This document shows, piece by piece, positions 1 to 8,314 of a stretch of DNA of 19,859 bases. Below the pieces are notes generated by a model. The model was given only the letters and a program-made list of their open reading frames with translations, did no database searches and had not been told where the DNA came from. Numbering within the stretch: position 1 is the stretch's first letter; each line of letters begins with the position of its first letter. Source of the stretch: Gemmatimonadota bacterium (lineage in GTDB: Bacteria; Gemmatimonadota; Gemmatimonadetes; Longimicrobiales; Longimicrobiaceae). Location: assembly GCA_019348475.1 (NCBI GenBank), contig JAHWJJ010000013.1, forward strand, positions 1 to 19,859, given 5' to 3'. Made by a program: the position numbers and the translations under genes.

Positions 1-1341
1 CGCGTTGTAGCGCTGCTGGTCGATGGAGAACGAGCCGTCGCCGTCGATCAGGATGCCGTTCTCCACCCCGCCGATCAGTTCGTCGAGCGGCACGTCGCGC
101 TCGGGGTGGGGAAGCAGGTTCACGTTGGGCATGCGCTGGAACTGCACCACGTTCCAGTTCTGCGCGTAGCTGTTGCCGTGGCTGCGCACCGGCTTCCCCT
201 GCTGCCGGTACCAGTCGGCCAGCAGGGGCGCCTGCTCGCGCGTGGTCTGCAGGTCGTTGAGAATGCCGTTCTTGACGATCAGGTACTCGTCGGGGCGCAC
301 GCCCTCGTCGTCCCAGCCCACGGTGGCCAGCGAGCCGGGGGCGCTGCGCTCGGCCTGCACGTTCATGATCTCCGGGCCGTAGCGAAAGCGGCCCAGGAAC
401 TCGCCGGGGGGGTGGATGAACGAGGTGCCCGCGTAGTTGGCCTCGTACCCCATGATACGGTCCAGCTCGGTGGGGTGGCCGATGGACTCGTGGATGATGA
501 GCCGCAGGTGCGTGGGAAGGAGCACAAGGTCGTAGCGCCCCTGCTCCACCGGCTTCGCGGTCAGCTTTGCGGCGGCTTCCTCGGCCCACACGGTGGCGCG
601 GGCGGGGAGGTCCGCGTCCACCACGTATTCGTATCCCAGCCCGCGCGGGGGGACGTCGGTGCTCATCCGGCTCTGGAAGTCCGATCCGTCTTCCGCCACG
701 GCCGTCACGGTCGATACGGGAAACGTGCGGGTGAGCGTCTGCTCGATGTAGGAGCCCACCGTGCTGGCGAACACCTTCTCTTCGCGGACGAAGAAGAGCG
801 AGGTGTTCACGAAGCGCGCGCGGGGCACCCGCATGGCGGCCTCGTTGGCCTGAATGAGCAGCGCCACCTTGTCCTCCACCGGCACGCCGAAGGGATCGAT
901 CCGCATCGGCGATTCCCAGCGCGCGTCGGGATACGCCTCCACCGGCGCCAGTTCCACGGGACGGGTGAGGGTGCGCGCGTTGGCCCGCGCCTGCGCCACC
1001 GCCTGGCGCGCCACGCGGACCACCTCGTCCGCGGTCACGTCCCGGCTGGCGGCAAAGCCCCACGCGCCGTGCGCCAGCACGCGCACGCCGAACCCGTACG
1101 TCTCGGCGTCGGAAAAGTCCGTGATCTGCCGCTCGCGCGTGCCGATGGACTGGGTGCGGTTGCGCTGGATGCGGACGTCGGCGTACGCGGCCCCCGCGGA
1201 GCGCGCCGCGTCCAGCGCGCGCGCCGTCAGTTCGCGCTCGTCGGTATCCTGCATGCTGCCCGCGTGCAGGTGCCGCGGCTGCAGCAGCGCCAGCCCCGCC
1301 GCGCCCAGGGTGCCGCGCTGGATGAACTCCCGGCGTTTCAT
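1..1341 (-). CDS. Tat-exported TldD/PmbA-family metallopeptidase-like protein, 3' end cut by window edge
   Basis: Partial gene: 447 codons are visible from the ATG at 1341 and the frame is still open at base 1, so about 85 C-terminal residues lie outside. The N-terminus MKRREFIQRG plus a hydrophobic stretch to about residue 22 is a twin-arginine (Tat) export signal. HESIGH at residues 284-289 is the HExxxH metal motif of the TldD/PmbA family, followed by PTELDRIMGYEANYAGTSF. TldD/TldE in E. coli form a heterodimeric protease acting on unfolded peptides (microcin B17 maturation, CcdA turnover); the substrate here is unknown. The protein aligns without large gaps to the complete gene at 10782-12398, with roughly four residues in five identical over the metal-site half. 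No cysteine was seen in the parts I translated. By analogy with that locus a TldE-like partner gene should follow just left of the window. The exact start is supported by the Tat motif. Confidence 0.9.
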   Translation of the reverse strand, partial: MKRREFIQRGTLGAAGLALLQPRHLHAGSMQDTDERELTARALDAARSAGAAYADVRIQRNRTQSIGTRERQITDFSDAETYGFGVRVLAHGAWGFAASRDVTADEVVRVARQAVAQARANARTLTRPVELAPVEAYPDARWESPMRIDPFGVPVEDKVALLIQANEAAMRVPRARFVNTSLFFVREEKVFASTVGSYIEQTLTRTFPVSTVTAVAEDGSDFQSRMSTDVPPRGLGYEYVVDADLPARATVWAEEAAAKLTAKPVEQGRYDLVLLPTHLRLIIHESIGHPTELDRIMGYEANYAGTSFIHPPGEFLGRFRYGPEIMNVQAERSAPGSLATVGWDDEGVRPDEYLIVKNGILNDLQTTREQAPLLADWYRQQGKPVRSHGNSYAQNWNVVQFQRMPNVNLLPHPERDVPLDELIGGVENGILIDGDGSFSIDQQRYNA

Positions 1342-1438
1342 GCGATCCGTGCTCCGGAGGTGAGGTGTTGATGCGGATTTTTTAGCATCATCGTGCGTTA
1401 CGGGCGGATCCGCAAGGTTGTTGTTCCGTCAGGGGCCG

Positions 1439-1489
1439 CCCCTCCGCTCGCTCAGGCTCGCACCTCCCCCGAAGTGCCGGGGGAGGTTG
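1439..1489. repeat. Intergenic hairpin repeat, copy 1 of 3
   Basis: A conserved lead CCCCTCCGCTCGCTCAGGCT is followed by a 10-bp inverted repeat ACCTCCCCCG / CGGGGGAGGT with a 6-base loop. Two more copies lie at 1538-1590 and 1631-1682. This is a REP-like element with no coding content. Confidence 0.8.
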
Positions 1490-1537
1490 AACTGCACGGG
1501 GTGAGGTTCGGTCGCGATCTCGGGATCCCCGCCGCGC

Positions 1538-1590
1538 CCCCTCCGCTCGCTCAGGCTCACACCTCCCCCAAAAAACCCTGGGGGAGGTTG
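1538..1590. repeat. Intergenic hairpin repeat, copy 2 of 3
   Basis: Same lead sequence as the copy at 1439. The stem is ACCTCCCCCA / TGGGGGAGGT: the last stem base pair differs from the other copies but is compensated (A-T instead of G-C), so the hairpin is preserved. The loop is A-rich (AAAAACC). Confidence 0.8.
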
Positions 1591-1630
1591 GCGCAGGCAG
1601 GGTAGGCGCGCCTCACTGGCTCCGAGCAGC

Positions 1631-1682
1631 CCCCTCCGCTCGCTCAGGCTCGCACCTCCCCCGAAACTGCCGGGGGAGGTTG
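1631..1682. repeat. Intergenic hairpin repeat, copy 3 of 3
   Basis: Same lead and stem as the copy at 1439, with a loop two bases longer (AAACTGC region). All three copies point the same way. No other feature is visible in the 1342-1861 gap apart from these copies and the heptamer array at 1731. Confidence 0.8.
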
Positions 1683-1730
1683 AACGGCAGGGGCTCACCC
1701 GTCCGGCGCGGTAGCGGGCCCCGCGCCGCT

Positions 1731-1777
1731 ATTCCCTATTCCTTTCCCTATTCCCTGTTCCCTGTTCCCTATTCCCT
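1731..1777. repeat. Degenerate heptamer tandem array (ATTCCCT / GTTCCCT)
   Basis: Units start at 1731, 1738, 1750, 1757, 1764 and 1771, with one 5-base partial unit at 1745. The pyrimidine-rich strand lies upstream of treY. The pattern resembles short tandemly repeated heptanucleotides known in other bacteria (from memory, for example cyanobacterial STRRs). Confidence 0.75.
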
Positions 1778-1861
1778 CGCCCTTGCCCGCTTCTTGCGCG
1801 GCGGAGCCGCCGACCCGCGGCAGGACGCGCCGCGCGCACCCTCTCTCGACGCAATCACGAC

Positions 1862-4753
1862 GTGAATCATCCGGATCCGGCAGGCGCGGCGCCAGGGCGC
1901 CGCATTCCCACGGCAACGTACCGCATCCAGTTCAACGCCGGCTTCACCTTCCGCGACGCCACCGACCTGGTGCCGTACCTGGCGGAGCTGGGCGTAAGCG
2001 ACCTCTACGCGTCGCCGTACCTGCAGGCGCGCCCCGGGAGCCTGCACGGCTACGACATCGTGGACCACGGGCAGCTGAACCGCGAAATCGGCACCGAGCA
2101 GGAGCATGCCCGGCTGTCGGCGGCGCTGCGTGAGCACGGAATGGGCCAGCTGCTGGACATCGTCCCCAACCACATGGGGGTCGCGGGCGGCGGCAACCAG
2201 TGGTGGGCCGACGTGCTGGAGCACGGGCCCAGCTCGCCCTACTCCCCCTACTTCGACATCGACTGGACCCCCCGCAAGCCCGAGCTGGAGGGCAAGGTGC
2301 TGCTTCCGGTGCTGGGAGACCAGTACGGCCGGGTGCTGGAGCGCGGCGAGCTGCGGCTGGTCTACGACGACGGCCGCTTTTTCCTGGACTACTTCGATAC
2401 GCGCCTGCCGGTGGCGCCCGCGCCTACCGGTGCCGTGCTGCGGCTGGCCGTCGATGGGCTGGAGGGCGAGCTGCCCGCGGACGACGAGGCGCGGATGGAG
2501 TTGGAGAGCATCGCCACCGCGCTGGAGCGGCTGCCGGCCCGCCGGCGCACCGACCCGGCCAGCGTGGCCGAGCGCCGACGCGAGCGTACGGTGGCGCAGC
2601 GGCGGCTGCGCTCGCTGTACGCGTCATCCGCCCCGGTGCGGGAGGCGGTGGACGCCGCGGTGCGCGTCTTCAACGGCACCCCCGGCGAGCCGGCCTCGTT
2701 CGACCGCCTGGACGCGCTGCTGAACGACCAGGCGTACCGGCTGGCCTTCTGGCGGGTGGCGGCGGAGGAGATCAACTACCGGCGCTTCTTCGACGTGAAC
2801 GAGCTGGCCGGGGTGCGCGTGGAGGTGCCGCGGGTGTTCGAGGACACGCACCGCCTGGTGCTGCGCCTGGTGCGCGACGGCAGGCTCACCGGGCTGCGCA
2901 TCGACCACCCCGACGGCCTGTACGACCCCCGCGGGTACCTGCGCGAGCTGCAGACGCAGGCGGTGGGGCTGGAGGCGGCCGAGCCCCTGTACGTGCTGGT
3001 GGAAAAGATCCTCACGGGCGACGAAGCGCTCCCCCGCGACTGGCCCGTGGCGGGAACGGTGGGCTACGAGTTCCTGAACCGGGTGAACGGCCTGTTCGTG
3101 GATCCGCGGAGCGAGCGGGCCTTCGACGCCGTGTACCGTGGCTTTACCGGCGCGTCGGTCGCGTTCGAGGACCTTGTCTACACCAGCAAGCGGCTCATCC
3201 TGCGCACGGCGCTGGTCAGCGAACTCACGGTGCTGGCGGCGCTGCTCAACCGCATCTCCGAAACCAACCGCTGCTCGCGCGACTTCACCTTCGGCAGCCT
3301 GCTGGACGCGCTGCGCGAGGTGGTGGCCTGCTTTCCCGTGTACCGCACCTACATCGACGCCGTGGCGGGGAGCGTGTCGCGGCGCGACCGGCAGTACGTG
3401 GAGCGGGCCATGCGCGCCGCCCGGCGCCGCAACCGCGGCACCAGCGGCGAGATCTTCGACTTCCTTCGCGACGTGCTGCTGCTGGACTGGTCGCCCGCCC
3501 TGGGCGAGGAGGAGCGGCGCGACTACGCGCTGTTCGTGATGAAGTTCCAGCAGCTCACCGGCCCGGTGATGGCCAAGGGGGTGGAAGACACCACCTTCTA
3601 CGTGTTCAACCGGCTGGTGTCGCTCAACGAGGTGGGGGGCGAGCCGGACCGCTTCGGCCTTGACCCCGAGGAGTTCCACGCCTTCAACCTGGAGCGCGCG
3701 GAGCAGTGGCCGCACGCGCTTTCCACCAGCAGCACGCACGACACCAAGCGCAGCGAGGACGTGCGCGCGCGCATCAACCTGCTGGCCGAAATCCCCGACC
3801 TGTGGGCGGCGCGGGTGCAGGCGTGGGCCGGCTTCAACGCCGTTCACAAGCGCAGCGACGACGACGGGCGCCCCATCCCCGACGCCAACGACGAGTACCT
3901 GCTCTACCAGACGCTGGTGGGCGCCTGGCCCTTCGGCGAACTGGACGACCAGGCGCGGCAGGACTTCACGGCGCGGCTGCAGGCGTACATGGAAAAGGCC
4001 ACCCGCGAGGCCAAGGCGCACACCAGCTGGATCAACCCCAACCCCGCTTACGACGAGGGGCTGGCGGCCTTCGTCGCCGGAACGATGTCGGGCGGCAGCG
4101 CGTTCCTGGACGACTTCATCCCCTTTCAGCGCACGGTCGCGCGGCTGGGGATGGTGAACTCGCTGGCGCAGACGCTGGTGAAGATCGCGTCGCCGGGGGT
4201 GCCCGACATCTACCAGGGGCAGGAGAGCTGGGATTTTTCGCTGGTGGATCCCGACAACCGCCGCCCGGTGGACTACGCGCTCCGCAAGCGGCTGATGCAG
4301 TCGATCGAGACGCGCCGCGGGGAGGTGGGGCTGGCGGAGGCGGCGCGGGAGATGGTGGCGGAATGGGAGGACGGACGGATCAAGCTGCACCTGGTGCAGA
4401 CGGCGCTGCGGATGCGGATGGCGCTTCCGGACGCGTTCACCGGCGGTGCGTACGTGCCGCTGCTGGCGCAAGGCGAGCGCGCGGAGCACGTGGTCTCGTT
4501 CGCGCGCACCGGCAATGGCGCCGCGGCCATCGTCGCGGTGCCGCGGCTGGTGGCCGCGCTCACCCGCCACCGCGATTTCGCGCTCCCCCAGGGGGCGGAC
4601 TGGGACGGCACCCAGCTCCCCCTTGCCGACGACCTGGCCGGCCGCTACCGCAACGCGTTTACCGGCGAAGAGCTCCGCGCCGGCAAGGACGGCCTGGACC
4701 TGACGGACGTCTTCGCCACCTTCCCCGTCGCCCTGCTGGAGCGGATCGGTTAG
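1862..4753 (+). CDS. treY: Maltooligosyltrehalose synthase (TreY), GH13
   Basis: TreY isomerises the reducing-end alpha-1,4 bond of a maltodextrin to alpha,alpha-1,1, giving maltooligosyltrehalose, from which TreZ releases trehalose. The 963-residue protein is in the usual size range, at the long end. Visible GH13 motifs are ATYRIQFN (18-25), DIVPNHM (99-105), [10 protein letters not shown] (344-353, nucleophile Asp348), VEKIL (general acid Glu381) and [16 protein letters not shown] (transition-state Asp627); GTVGYEFLN (398-406) is typical of TreY. The start is a GTG with no clear Shine-Dalgarno sequence; the first recognisable family sequence begins at about residue 15, so the start cannot be much later. 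The gene is monocistronic here: treZ and treX are not adjacent. Upstream lies a repeat-filled gap, downstream a long inverted repeat. Identification is secure; start choice is less so. Confidence 0.95.
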   Translation: MNHPDPAGAAPGRRIPTATYRIQFNAGFTFRDATDLVPYLAELGVSDLYASPYLQARPGSLHGYDIVDHGQLNREIGTEQEHARLSAALREHGMGQLLDIVPNHMGVAGGGNQWWADVLEHGPSSPYSPYFDIDWTPRKPELEGKVLLPVLGDQYGRVLERGELRLVYDDGRFFLDYFDTRLPVAPAPTGAVLRLAVDGLEGELPADDEARMELESIATALERLPARRRTDPASVAERRRERTVAQRRLRSLYASSAPVREAVDAAVRVFNGTPGEPASFDRLDALLNDQAYRLAFWRVAAEEINYRRFFDVNELAGVRVEVPRVFEDTHRLVLRLVRDGRLTGLRIDHPDGLYDPRGYLRELQTQAVGLEAAEPLYVLVEKILTGDEALPRDWPVAGTVGYEFLNRVNGLFVDPRSERAFDAVYRGFTGASVAFEDLVYTSKRLILRTALVSELTVLAALLNRISETNRCSRDFTFGSLLDALREVVACFPVYRTYIDAVAGSVSRRDRQYVERAMRAARRRNRGTSGEIFDFLRDVLLLDWSPALGEEERRDYALFVMKFQQLTGPVMAKGVEDTTFYVFNRLVSLNEVGGEPDRFGLDPEEFHAFNLERAEQWPHALSTSSTHDTKRSEDVRARINLLAEIPDLWAARVQAWAGFNAVHKRSDDDGRPIPDANDEYLLYQTLVGAWPFGELDDQARQDFTARLQAYMEKATREAKAHTSWINPNPAYDEGLAAFVAGTMSGGSAFLDDFIPFQRTVARLGMVNSLAQTLVKIASPGVPDIYQGQESWDFSLVDPDNRRPVDYALRKRLMQSIETRRGEVGLAEAAREMVAEWEDGRIKLHLVQTALRMRMALPDAFTGGAYVPLLAQGERAEHVVSFARTGNGAAAIVAVPRLVAALTRHRDFALPQGADWDGTQLPLADDLAGRYRNAFTGEELRAGKDGLDLTDVFATFPVALLERIG

Positions 4754-5159
4754 GAAAATGGCTGATCTTCGCCGATTCGGTTGCAGGCGGAGCGTCCGCA
4801 TCGTCGGTGCGAAGAAAAGACAGCCTCACGCGGAGGGCGCGGAGGTCGCGGAGAAAAGAAGAGGACAGGTCTGTTCTCCGTGTCCTCCGCGCCCTCCGCG
4901 TGAGACTGGCAGTAGAACTCCAGGTGCACAGCAGACCGTGGCAATCGGTATGAGTGCAATCCGGCAAGGCCCGCGATTCGGGGAAAGAATGCGATGTGCG
5001 AGTTGGAGGTGCGAAGCAGGCCACCAGATCGGGCGAGTAGATTCCTCAGTCGGCGGCAAGCGATCTGCCATTGACCAGTCCTGCGAAGCGCCTCCTTCGG
5101 ACTGACAGACTCTTTGCGGAATCGTATGGCTCCACCCACCAATCACTCCATCAACTCCA
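4754..5159. other. Non-coding gap between treY and the lytic transglycosylase
   Basis: About 400 bases with no convincing gene in any frame. It holds a 30-bp-stem inverted repeat (4826-4903), a smaller interrupted hairpin at 5076-5104 (CAGTC...GACTG with inner CGAAG/CTTCG), and a short direct repeat ACTCCATCA close to the transglycosylase stop. The open frames here read as peptides rich in repeated Arg/Pro, as expected of translated repeat DNA. The whole block 4820-5150 may be a composite intergenic element. Confidence 0.6.
4826..4903. repeat. Long inverted repeat, 30-base arms, GCGGAG-rich
   Basis: The left arm 4826-4855 begins TCACGCGGAGGGCGCGGAGG and the right arm 4874-4903 is its reverse complement with 28 of 30 positions matching; the loop is 18 bases (4856-4873). 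The arms are themselves built of GCGGAG-like sub-repeats. Neither flank has a clean T-run directly after the stem on the plus strand; on the minus strand it is followed by GGCTGTCTTTTCTTC, so it could also act as a terminator in that direction. Confidence 0.85.
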
Positions 5160-5942
5160 TCAGCTCCCGTCTTCCTCCCCCTCCGTGCCGTTCTCGGCGG
5201 CGGGCGGCAGGGGGATGATGCCCTTCCCTTTGTACTCGCGCCCGCCATGGGCGCGCGGGCCCAGGATGCGCCGCCCGTAGCCGTTCTCCGGATCGGCGCC
5301 GCGGCGCAGGGCGCGGTCCACGGCCACCTCGCCGCGGTTGTAGGCGATCACCCCCAGGCGCACCGCGTCGTCGCCGTGCTCCTCGTAGCGCTGGATCATC
5401 TCGCGCAGGTACCCGAAGCCCAATCGCATGTTGGTGCGGGGCTCGATGAGCTCCTTGCGCGTGTCGATCTCCGGGTTCAGGTCGCGCGCCGTGCCGGGCA
5501 TCATCTGCACCAGCCCCGTTGCGCCCCCCGCGCCGATGGCGTCGGGGTCGAACACGCTCTCCACCCGCACCAGCCGGAATCCCAGCTCGGGATCCAGCCC
5601 CGCCTCCACCGCCGCGTCGTGGACCATGCGCGCCATGGTCGCGGTCACGTGATAGCGGGTCGCCAGCTCCTGCACCACCATTTCGGCCGAGTCGGGCTTG
5701 ACCACCGCGCGGCGCAGGTAGGTGGCCTGCAGCAGCGGCGGCGTCTTCGGCTGCGGCACCCCCAGCTCGCGCAGCGAGTCCGGCACCCCCGCGCGCGGCC
5801 CGAAGCGGGCCGGGACGCTGGACGACGTGCGCGCCAGCGCAAACCCGCCGATGAAGATGACGGGAAGCAGCAGCAGGAGCCACCACGGCAGCCCCGCCAC
5901 CCCGTACCGCCTGCGTCCGCCAGGCCGGGCGACTTCGGTCAC
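5160..5942 (-). CDS. Membrane-anchored lytic transglycosylase (SLT domain)
   Basis: A 260-residue protein that probably cleaves the MurNAc-GlcNAc bond of peptidoglycan in the periplasm. A single hydrophobic segment at residues 18-37 (LPWWLLLLLPVIFIGGFALA) is a signal anchor. The soluble transglycosylase (Slt/LysM-type, GH23) fold spans roughly residues 105-225: VRVESVFDP with catalytic Glu128, GATGLVQMMPGTA, NMRLGFGYL and AYNRG, the standard order of the family. The tail is acidic and low complexity. I chose the GTG at 5942 because AGGAGG-type sequence (GGAGGAGGAGGGACC) sits directly upstream; the frame is open to an ATG at 6011 but that start has no ribosome site and adds a charged leader. 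It stands alone, 84 bases from the toxin gene. A specific substrate role (division, secretion) cannot be told. Confidence 0.9.
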   Translation of the reverse strand: MTEVARPGGRRRYGVAGLPWWLLLLLPVIFIGGFALARTSSSVPARFGPRAGVPDSLRELGVPQPKTPPLLQATYLRRAVVKPDSAEMVVQELATRYHVTATMARMVHDAAVEAGLDPELGFRLVRVESVFDPDAIGAGGATGLVQMMPGTARDLNPEIDTRKELIEPRTNMRLGFGYLREMIQRYEEHGDDAVRLGVIAYNRGEVAVDRALRRGADPENGYGRRILGPRAHGGREYKGKGIIPLPPAAENGTEGEEDGS

Positions 5943-6026
5943 GGTCCCTCCTCCTCCGTTCCGAGGCGTCCATCCATAACGAAGCCCGTTTCGCCGCCGG
6001 TTTCGTGGCAAATCCGGGACCGGCGG

Positions 6027-6416
6027 TCAGGTGTCCGACTCGTCGAAAAGGACCAGTTCGGGAAACTCCGCGTGGACCCACGTGAAGTGAGAATCGCGGG
6101 TCCACAGCGGGAGGCCAACGTGGATCGCCGTCGCCGCGATGGCCGCATCCTGAAACTTGATCTTGGTGCCACGCCGCGCCATTGCACCCGATACTCGCCC
6201 GGTGAGCTCCCATACCGGCTCAGCGATCGGTACGTGCCCGAACAGCCGCAACGTTGCCTCCAGATCCGTGCGCTCGGCGTCTGTCCGGACGCCGGTGTAC
6301 AGCTCGGCTAACACGATCCCACACACCGCGGGCTTCCGGGAGAGTACGACCCGCGCGACCGGCATGGTCGGCTTTCGCGCGAATTCGATCACGATGGACG
6401 TGTCCACCAGGATCAT
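6027..6416 (-). CDS. vapC: PIN-domain ribonuclease toxin (VapC family)
   Basis: A 129-residue PIN-domain protein, the usual VapC length. All four conserved acidic positions are visible: Asp5 in ILVDTSIVIEF, Glu38 in IVLAELYTGV, Asp90 in KFQDAAIAATA and Asp108 in LWTRDSHF. VapC toxins are Mg-dependent RNases that cut tRNA or rRNA when their antitoxin is degraded. The ATG overlaps the stop of the upstream antitoxin gene by four bases (ATGA at 6413-6416), so the pair is translationally coupled. No truncation or missing catalytic residue is seen, so it is probably active. The RNA target cannot be inferred. Confidence 0.9.
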   Translation of the reverse strand: MILVDTSIVIEFARKPTMPVARVVLSRKPAVCGIVLAELYTGVRTDAERTDLEATLRLFGHVPIAEPVWELTGRVSGAMARRGTKIKFQDAAIAATAIHVGLPLWTRDSHFTWVHAEFPELVLFDESDT

Positions 6417-6709
6417 TCGGCGTTGCGGACCGCGAGGATCGTCTCGACGTCGAGGCCGCCGCGTTCGGCCAGACGCAGGGCCGCCGCGATACCGGGCTCC
6501 GTCTCGGCCAACCCCCGCAGCTCCGCCATTTCTTCGGCCGTTGCAGGCGGACGATGCAGGGCATCCCCAAGGAACGTTTCCATCGTCTCGGCGAAGGGAC
6601 GTTCGGTCACCGCCTGCATCTCCTCCATCATATGGGCAGCCAGCGCGTCCTGTTCGTCGGCAGGGAGTGTGGAGGCCAATTCGAACGCGCGCTGCAGCAT
6701 CTCGGTCAT
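6413..6709 (-). CDS. Antitoxin partner of the PIN toxin
   Basis: A 98-residue, mostly helical and acidic protein starting MTEMLQRAFELASTLPADEQ. The motif of alternating leucines followed by LPADEQDALAAHMMEEM resembles small antitoxins that precede PIN toxins; I recognise no classic AbrB, ribbon-helix-helix or Phd DNA-binding motif. The ATG at 6709 is chosen because GAGAGG lies five bases upstream; the frame stays open to a TTG at 6775, but that lies in the likely promoter. Function is inferred mainly from position: it ends in a four-base overlap with the toxin. It probably binds the toxin through its C-terminal part (residues 55-98) and may autoregulate the operon. Confidence 0.8.
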   Translation of the reverse strand: MTEMLQRAFELASTLPADEQDALAAHMMEEMQAVTERPFAETMETFLGDALHRPPATAEEMAELRGLAETEPGIAAALRLAERGGLDVETILAVRNAE

Positions 6710-6746
6710 GTCGACCTCTCTCGTTGGAGCAAACCGGCCACACCGT

Positions 6747-6775
6747 ACGATCACCCGCTCCGAAAGATACGTCAA
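6747..6775 (-). promoter_or_regulatory. Possible promoter of the toxin-antitoxin operon
   Basis: On the minus strand TTGACG (6775-6770) is followed after 17 bases by GATCGT (6752-6747), about 40 bases before the antitoxin ATG. The -35 is good, the -10 poor; an alternative -10 TACGGT lies five bases further on. Confidence 0.3.
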
Positions 6776-6788
6776 GTGCCGGGCCGGA

Positions 6789-7970
6789 TCACACCACGTA
6801 CTTCAGCCCGCTGCCGGTGTTGAAGAGCACCACCTCGTCGTCGGGGCGGATGGCGCCGGACCGGCGCAGGTGGGCGGCGGCGGCGGCCGTGGCGGCGCCT
6901 TCGGGCGCGCAGAAGATGCCCGTGTCCCCGCCCACCAGGGGCGTCCAGGCGCGCATCTCGTCGTCGTCCACGGCGATGGCGGCGCCGCCGGAACGGCGGA
7001 GGGCGTCCAGGATCAGAAAGTCGCCCACGGCGCGAGGGACGCGCAGCCCGGAGGCGTAGGTGTGGGCCCCGGCCCACGGCTCCGCGTGCTCCGTCCCCTG
7101 CTCCCAGGCGCGGACGATGGGGGCGCACCCGGACGCCTGGACGGAGATCATCCGCGGCCGCGCGGGCCCGATCCACCCCAGCCGCTCCATCTCGTCGAAC
7201 GCCTTCCACATCCCCACCAGCCCCGTCCCGCCACCGGTCGGATACACGATCACGTCCGGAAGCCGCCATCCCAGCTGCTCGGCGACCTCGTACCCCATCG
7301 TCTTCTTGCCCTCCACGCGGTACGGCTCCTTGAGCGTCGACAGGTCGAACCAGCCGTGCTCGCGCGCGCCCTGTGCGACGCGCGCGGCGCAGTCGGTGAT
7401 CAGGCCGTCGAACAGCTCCACGTGGGCGCCCAGCGCGCGCATCTCCTCCAGGATGGGGTGCGGCGTGTCGCGCGGAACCACCACGTGTGCGCGCATCCCC
7501 GCGGCGGCGGCGTAGGCGGCGGTGGCGCTCCCCGCGTTCCCGGCGGAGGGGAGCGCCACCTCGGTGATCCCCAGCTCCCTCGCGCGCGAGATGGCCATGC
7601 ACAGCCCGCGCGCCTTGAACGACGCGGTGGGGTTCTGCCCCTCGTCCTTCACCCAGCACCGCGCCACCCCGATGCGCGCCGCCAGCCGTGGCGTGTCGAT
7701 CATCGGCGTCCACCCCTCGCCCAGGCGCACGGCGTGGGCGGGGTCGCGCACGGGGAGCAGCTCCGCGTACCGCCACAGGTCGGCGGACCGTCCGGCCAGC
7801 TCGTCGCGCGACAGGCGGGCGCCGACGGCGTCCAGGTCGTAGCGCGGGTACAGCGGCTTCTCGCAGCAGGGCGACAGCCGGTGCGGCTGCTCGCTCTCGT
7901 ACGGTGCGCCGCAGCGCGTGCACTCCAGGTGCGTGGCGCCGCCGGCGGGCAGGGTATCGGTCGATGACAT
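6789..7970 (-). CDS. thrC: Threonine synthase (PLP fold-type II)
   Basis: Converts O-phosphohomoserine to threonine, the last step of threonine synthesis, in the cytoplasm. The 393-residue protein shows KDEGQNPTASFKARG with the PLP-binding Lys119, the PSAGNAGSA loop (141-149) that contacts substrate, and the glycine-rich phosphate cradle PTGGGTGLVGMWKAF (244-258). The N-terminus carries a small zinc-ribbon-like set of cysteines (Cys17, Cys20, Cys35, Cys36), common in this threonine synthase subfamily. The ATG at 7970 has only a weak AGAG upstream. No hom or thrB gene is adjacent, so the pathway genes are dispersed. A perfect 12-base palindrome (CCCCGATCGGGG, 7992-8003) lies 22 bases upstream and might be regulatory. 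A related PLP enzyme such as cysteate synthase is less likely. Confidence 0.92.
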   Translation of the reverse strand: MSSTDTLPAGGATHLECTRCGAPYESEQPHRLSPCCEKPLYPRYDLDAVGARLSRDELAGRSADLWRYAELLPVRDPAHAVRLGEGWTPMIDTPRLAARIGVARCWVKDEGQNPTASFKARGLCMAISRARELGITEVALPSAGNAGSATAAYAAAAGMRAHVVVPRDTPHPILEEMRALGAHVELFDGLITDCAARVAQGAREHGWFDLSTLKEPYRVEGKKTMGYEVAEQLGWRLPDVIVYPTGGGTGLVGMWKAFDEMERLGWIGPARPRMISVQASGCAPIVRAWEQGTEHAEPWAGAHTYASGLRVPRAVGDFLILDALRRSGGAAIAVDDDEMRAWTPLVGGDTGIFCAPEGAATAAAAAHLRRSGAIRPDDEVVLFNTGSGLKYVV

Positions 7971-8314
7971 CGGTCGCTCTGATGTTCACGCCCCCGATCG
8001 GGGCGATGGATTCGCGAGAGAAACGCCGGAACGGTGAATCGGACCCGCGGCTGCAGAGACCCGGGCGCGGCCGGCGGACGGCGGCAACGTCACGTCTCCC
8101 TGCAAATGCTGCTTCTGTGGCGGATGAGGCGAGGTGGCGCCAGCCGCGGGATGCAGGCCTTCCGGCCACCCGTCGGACAGATACAGGACATCCGCCCGAA
8201 CGTCGATACGCTGGCGTTCAAATCGTTCGCGGCGGCTGCAAGTCATGCGGGCCCTGCTGCGTCCAGCCGGGGCCTGCATCATCCCCCGCGCGGCGACGGC
8301 CCCGGCCGGACCGC
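7971..8314. other. Non-coding gap upstream of thrC
   Basis: 344 bases between two minus-strand genes. No convincing gene. The only structures seen are the 12-base palindrome CCCCGATCGGGG at 7992-8003 and GC-rich self-complementary sequence near 8295-8345 around the end of the next gene. No recognisable riboswitch was found, although this is the leader region of an amino-acid biosynthesis gene. Confidence 0.5.

Noticed and set aside
1439..1682. CRISPR array
   Set aside because: Only three units with internal hairpins and spacers of about 40-50 bases that are unequal; no cas gene and units are REP-like.
2624..4801. 725-codon open frame antisense to treY
   Set aside because: It mirrors treY exactly; long antisense frames are expected in GC-rich coding DNA, and its His/Arg/Gln-rich translation has no domain-like sequence.
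4750..5280. Several 115-140 codon frames in the gap after treY
   Set aside because: They run through the long inverted repeat and lack ribosome sites; they look like translated repeats.
5943..6011. Earlier ATG start for the lytic transglycosylase
   Set aside because: No ribosome site there, whereas a strong GGAGG lies before the GTG at 5942, and a membrane anchor is better placed at the N-terminus with the later start.
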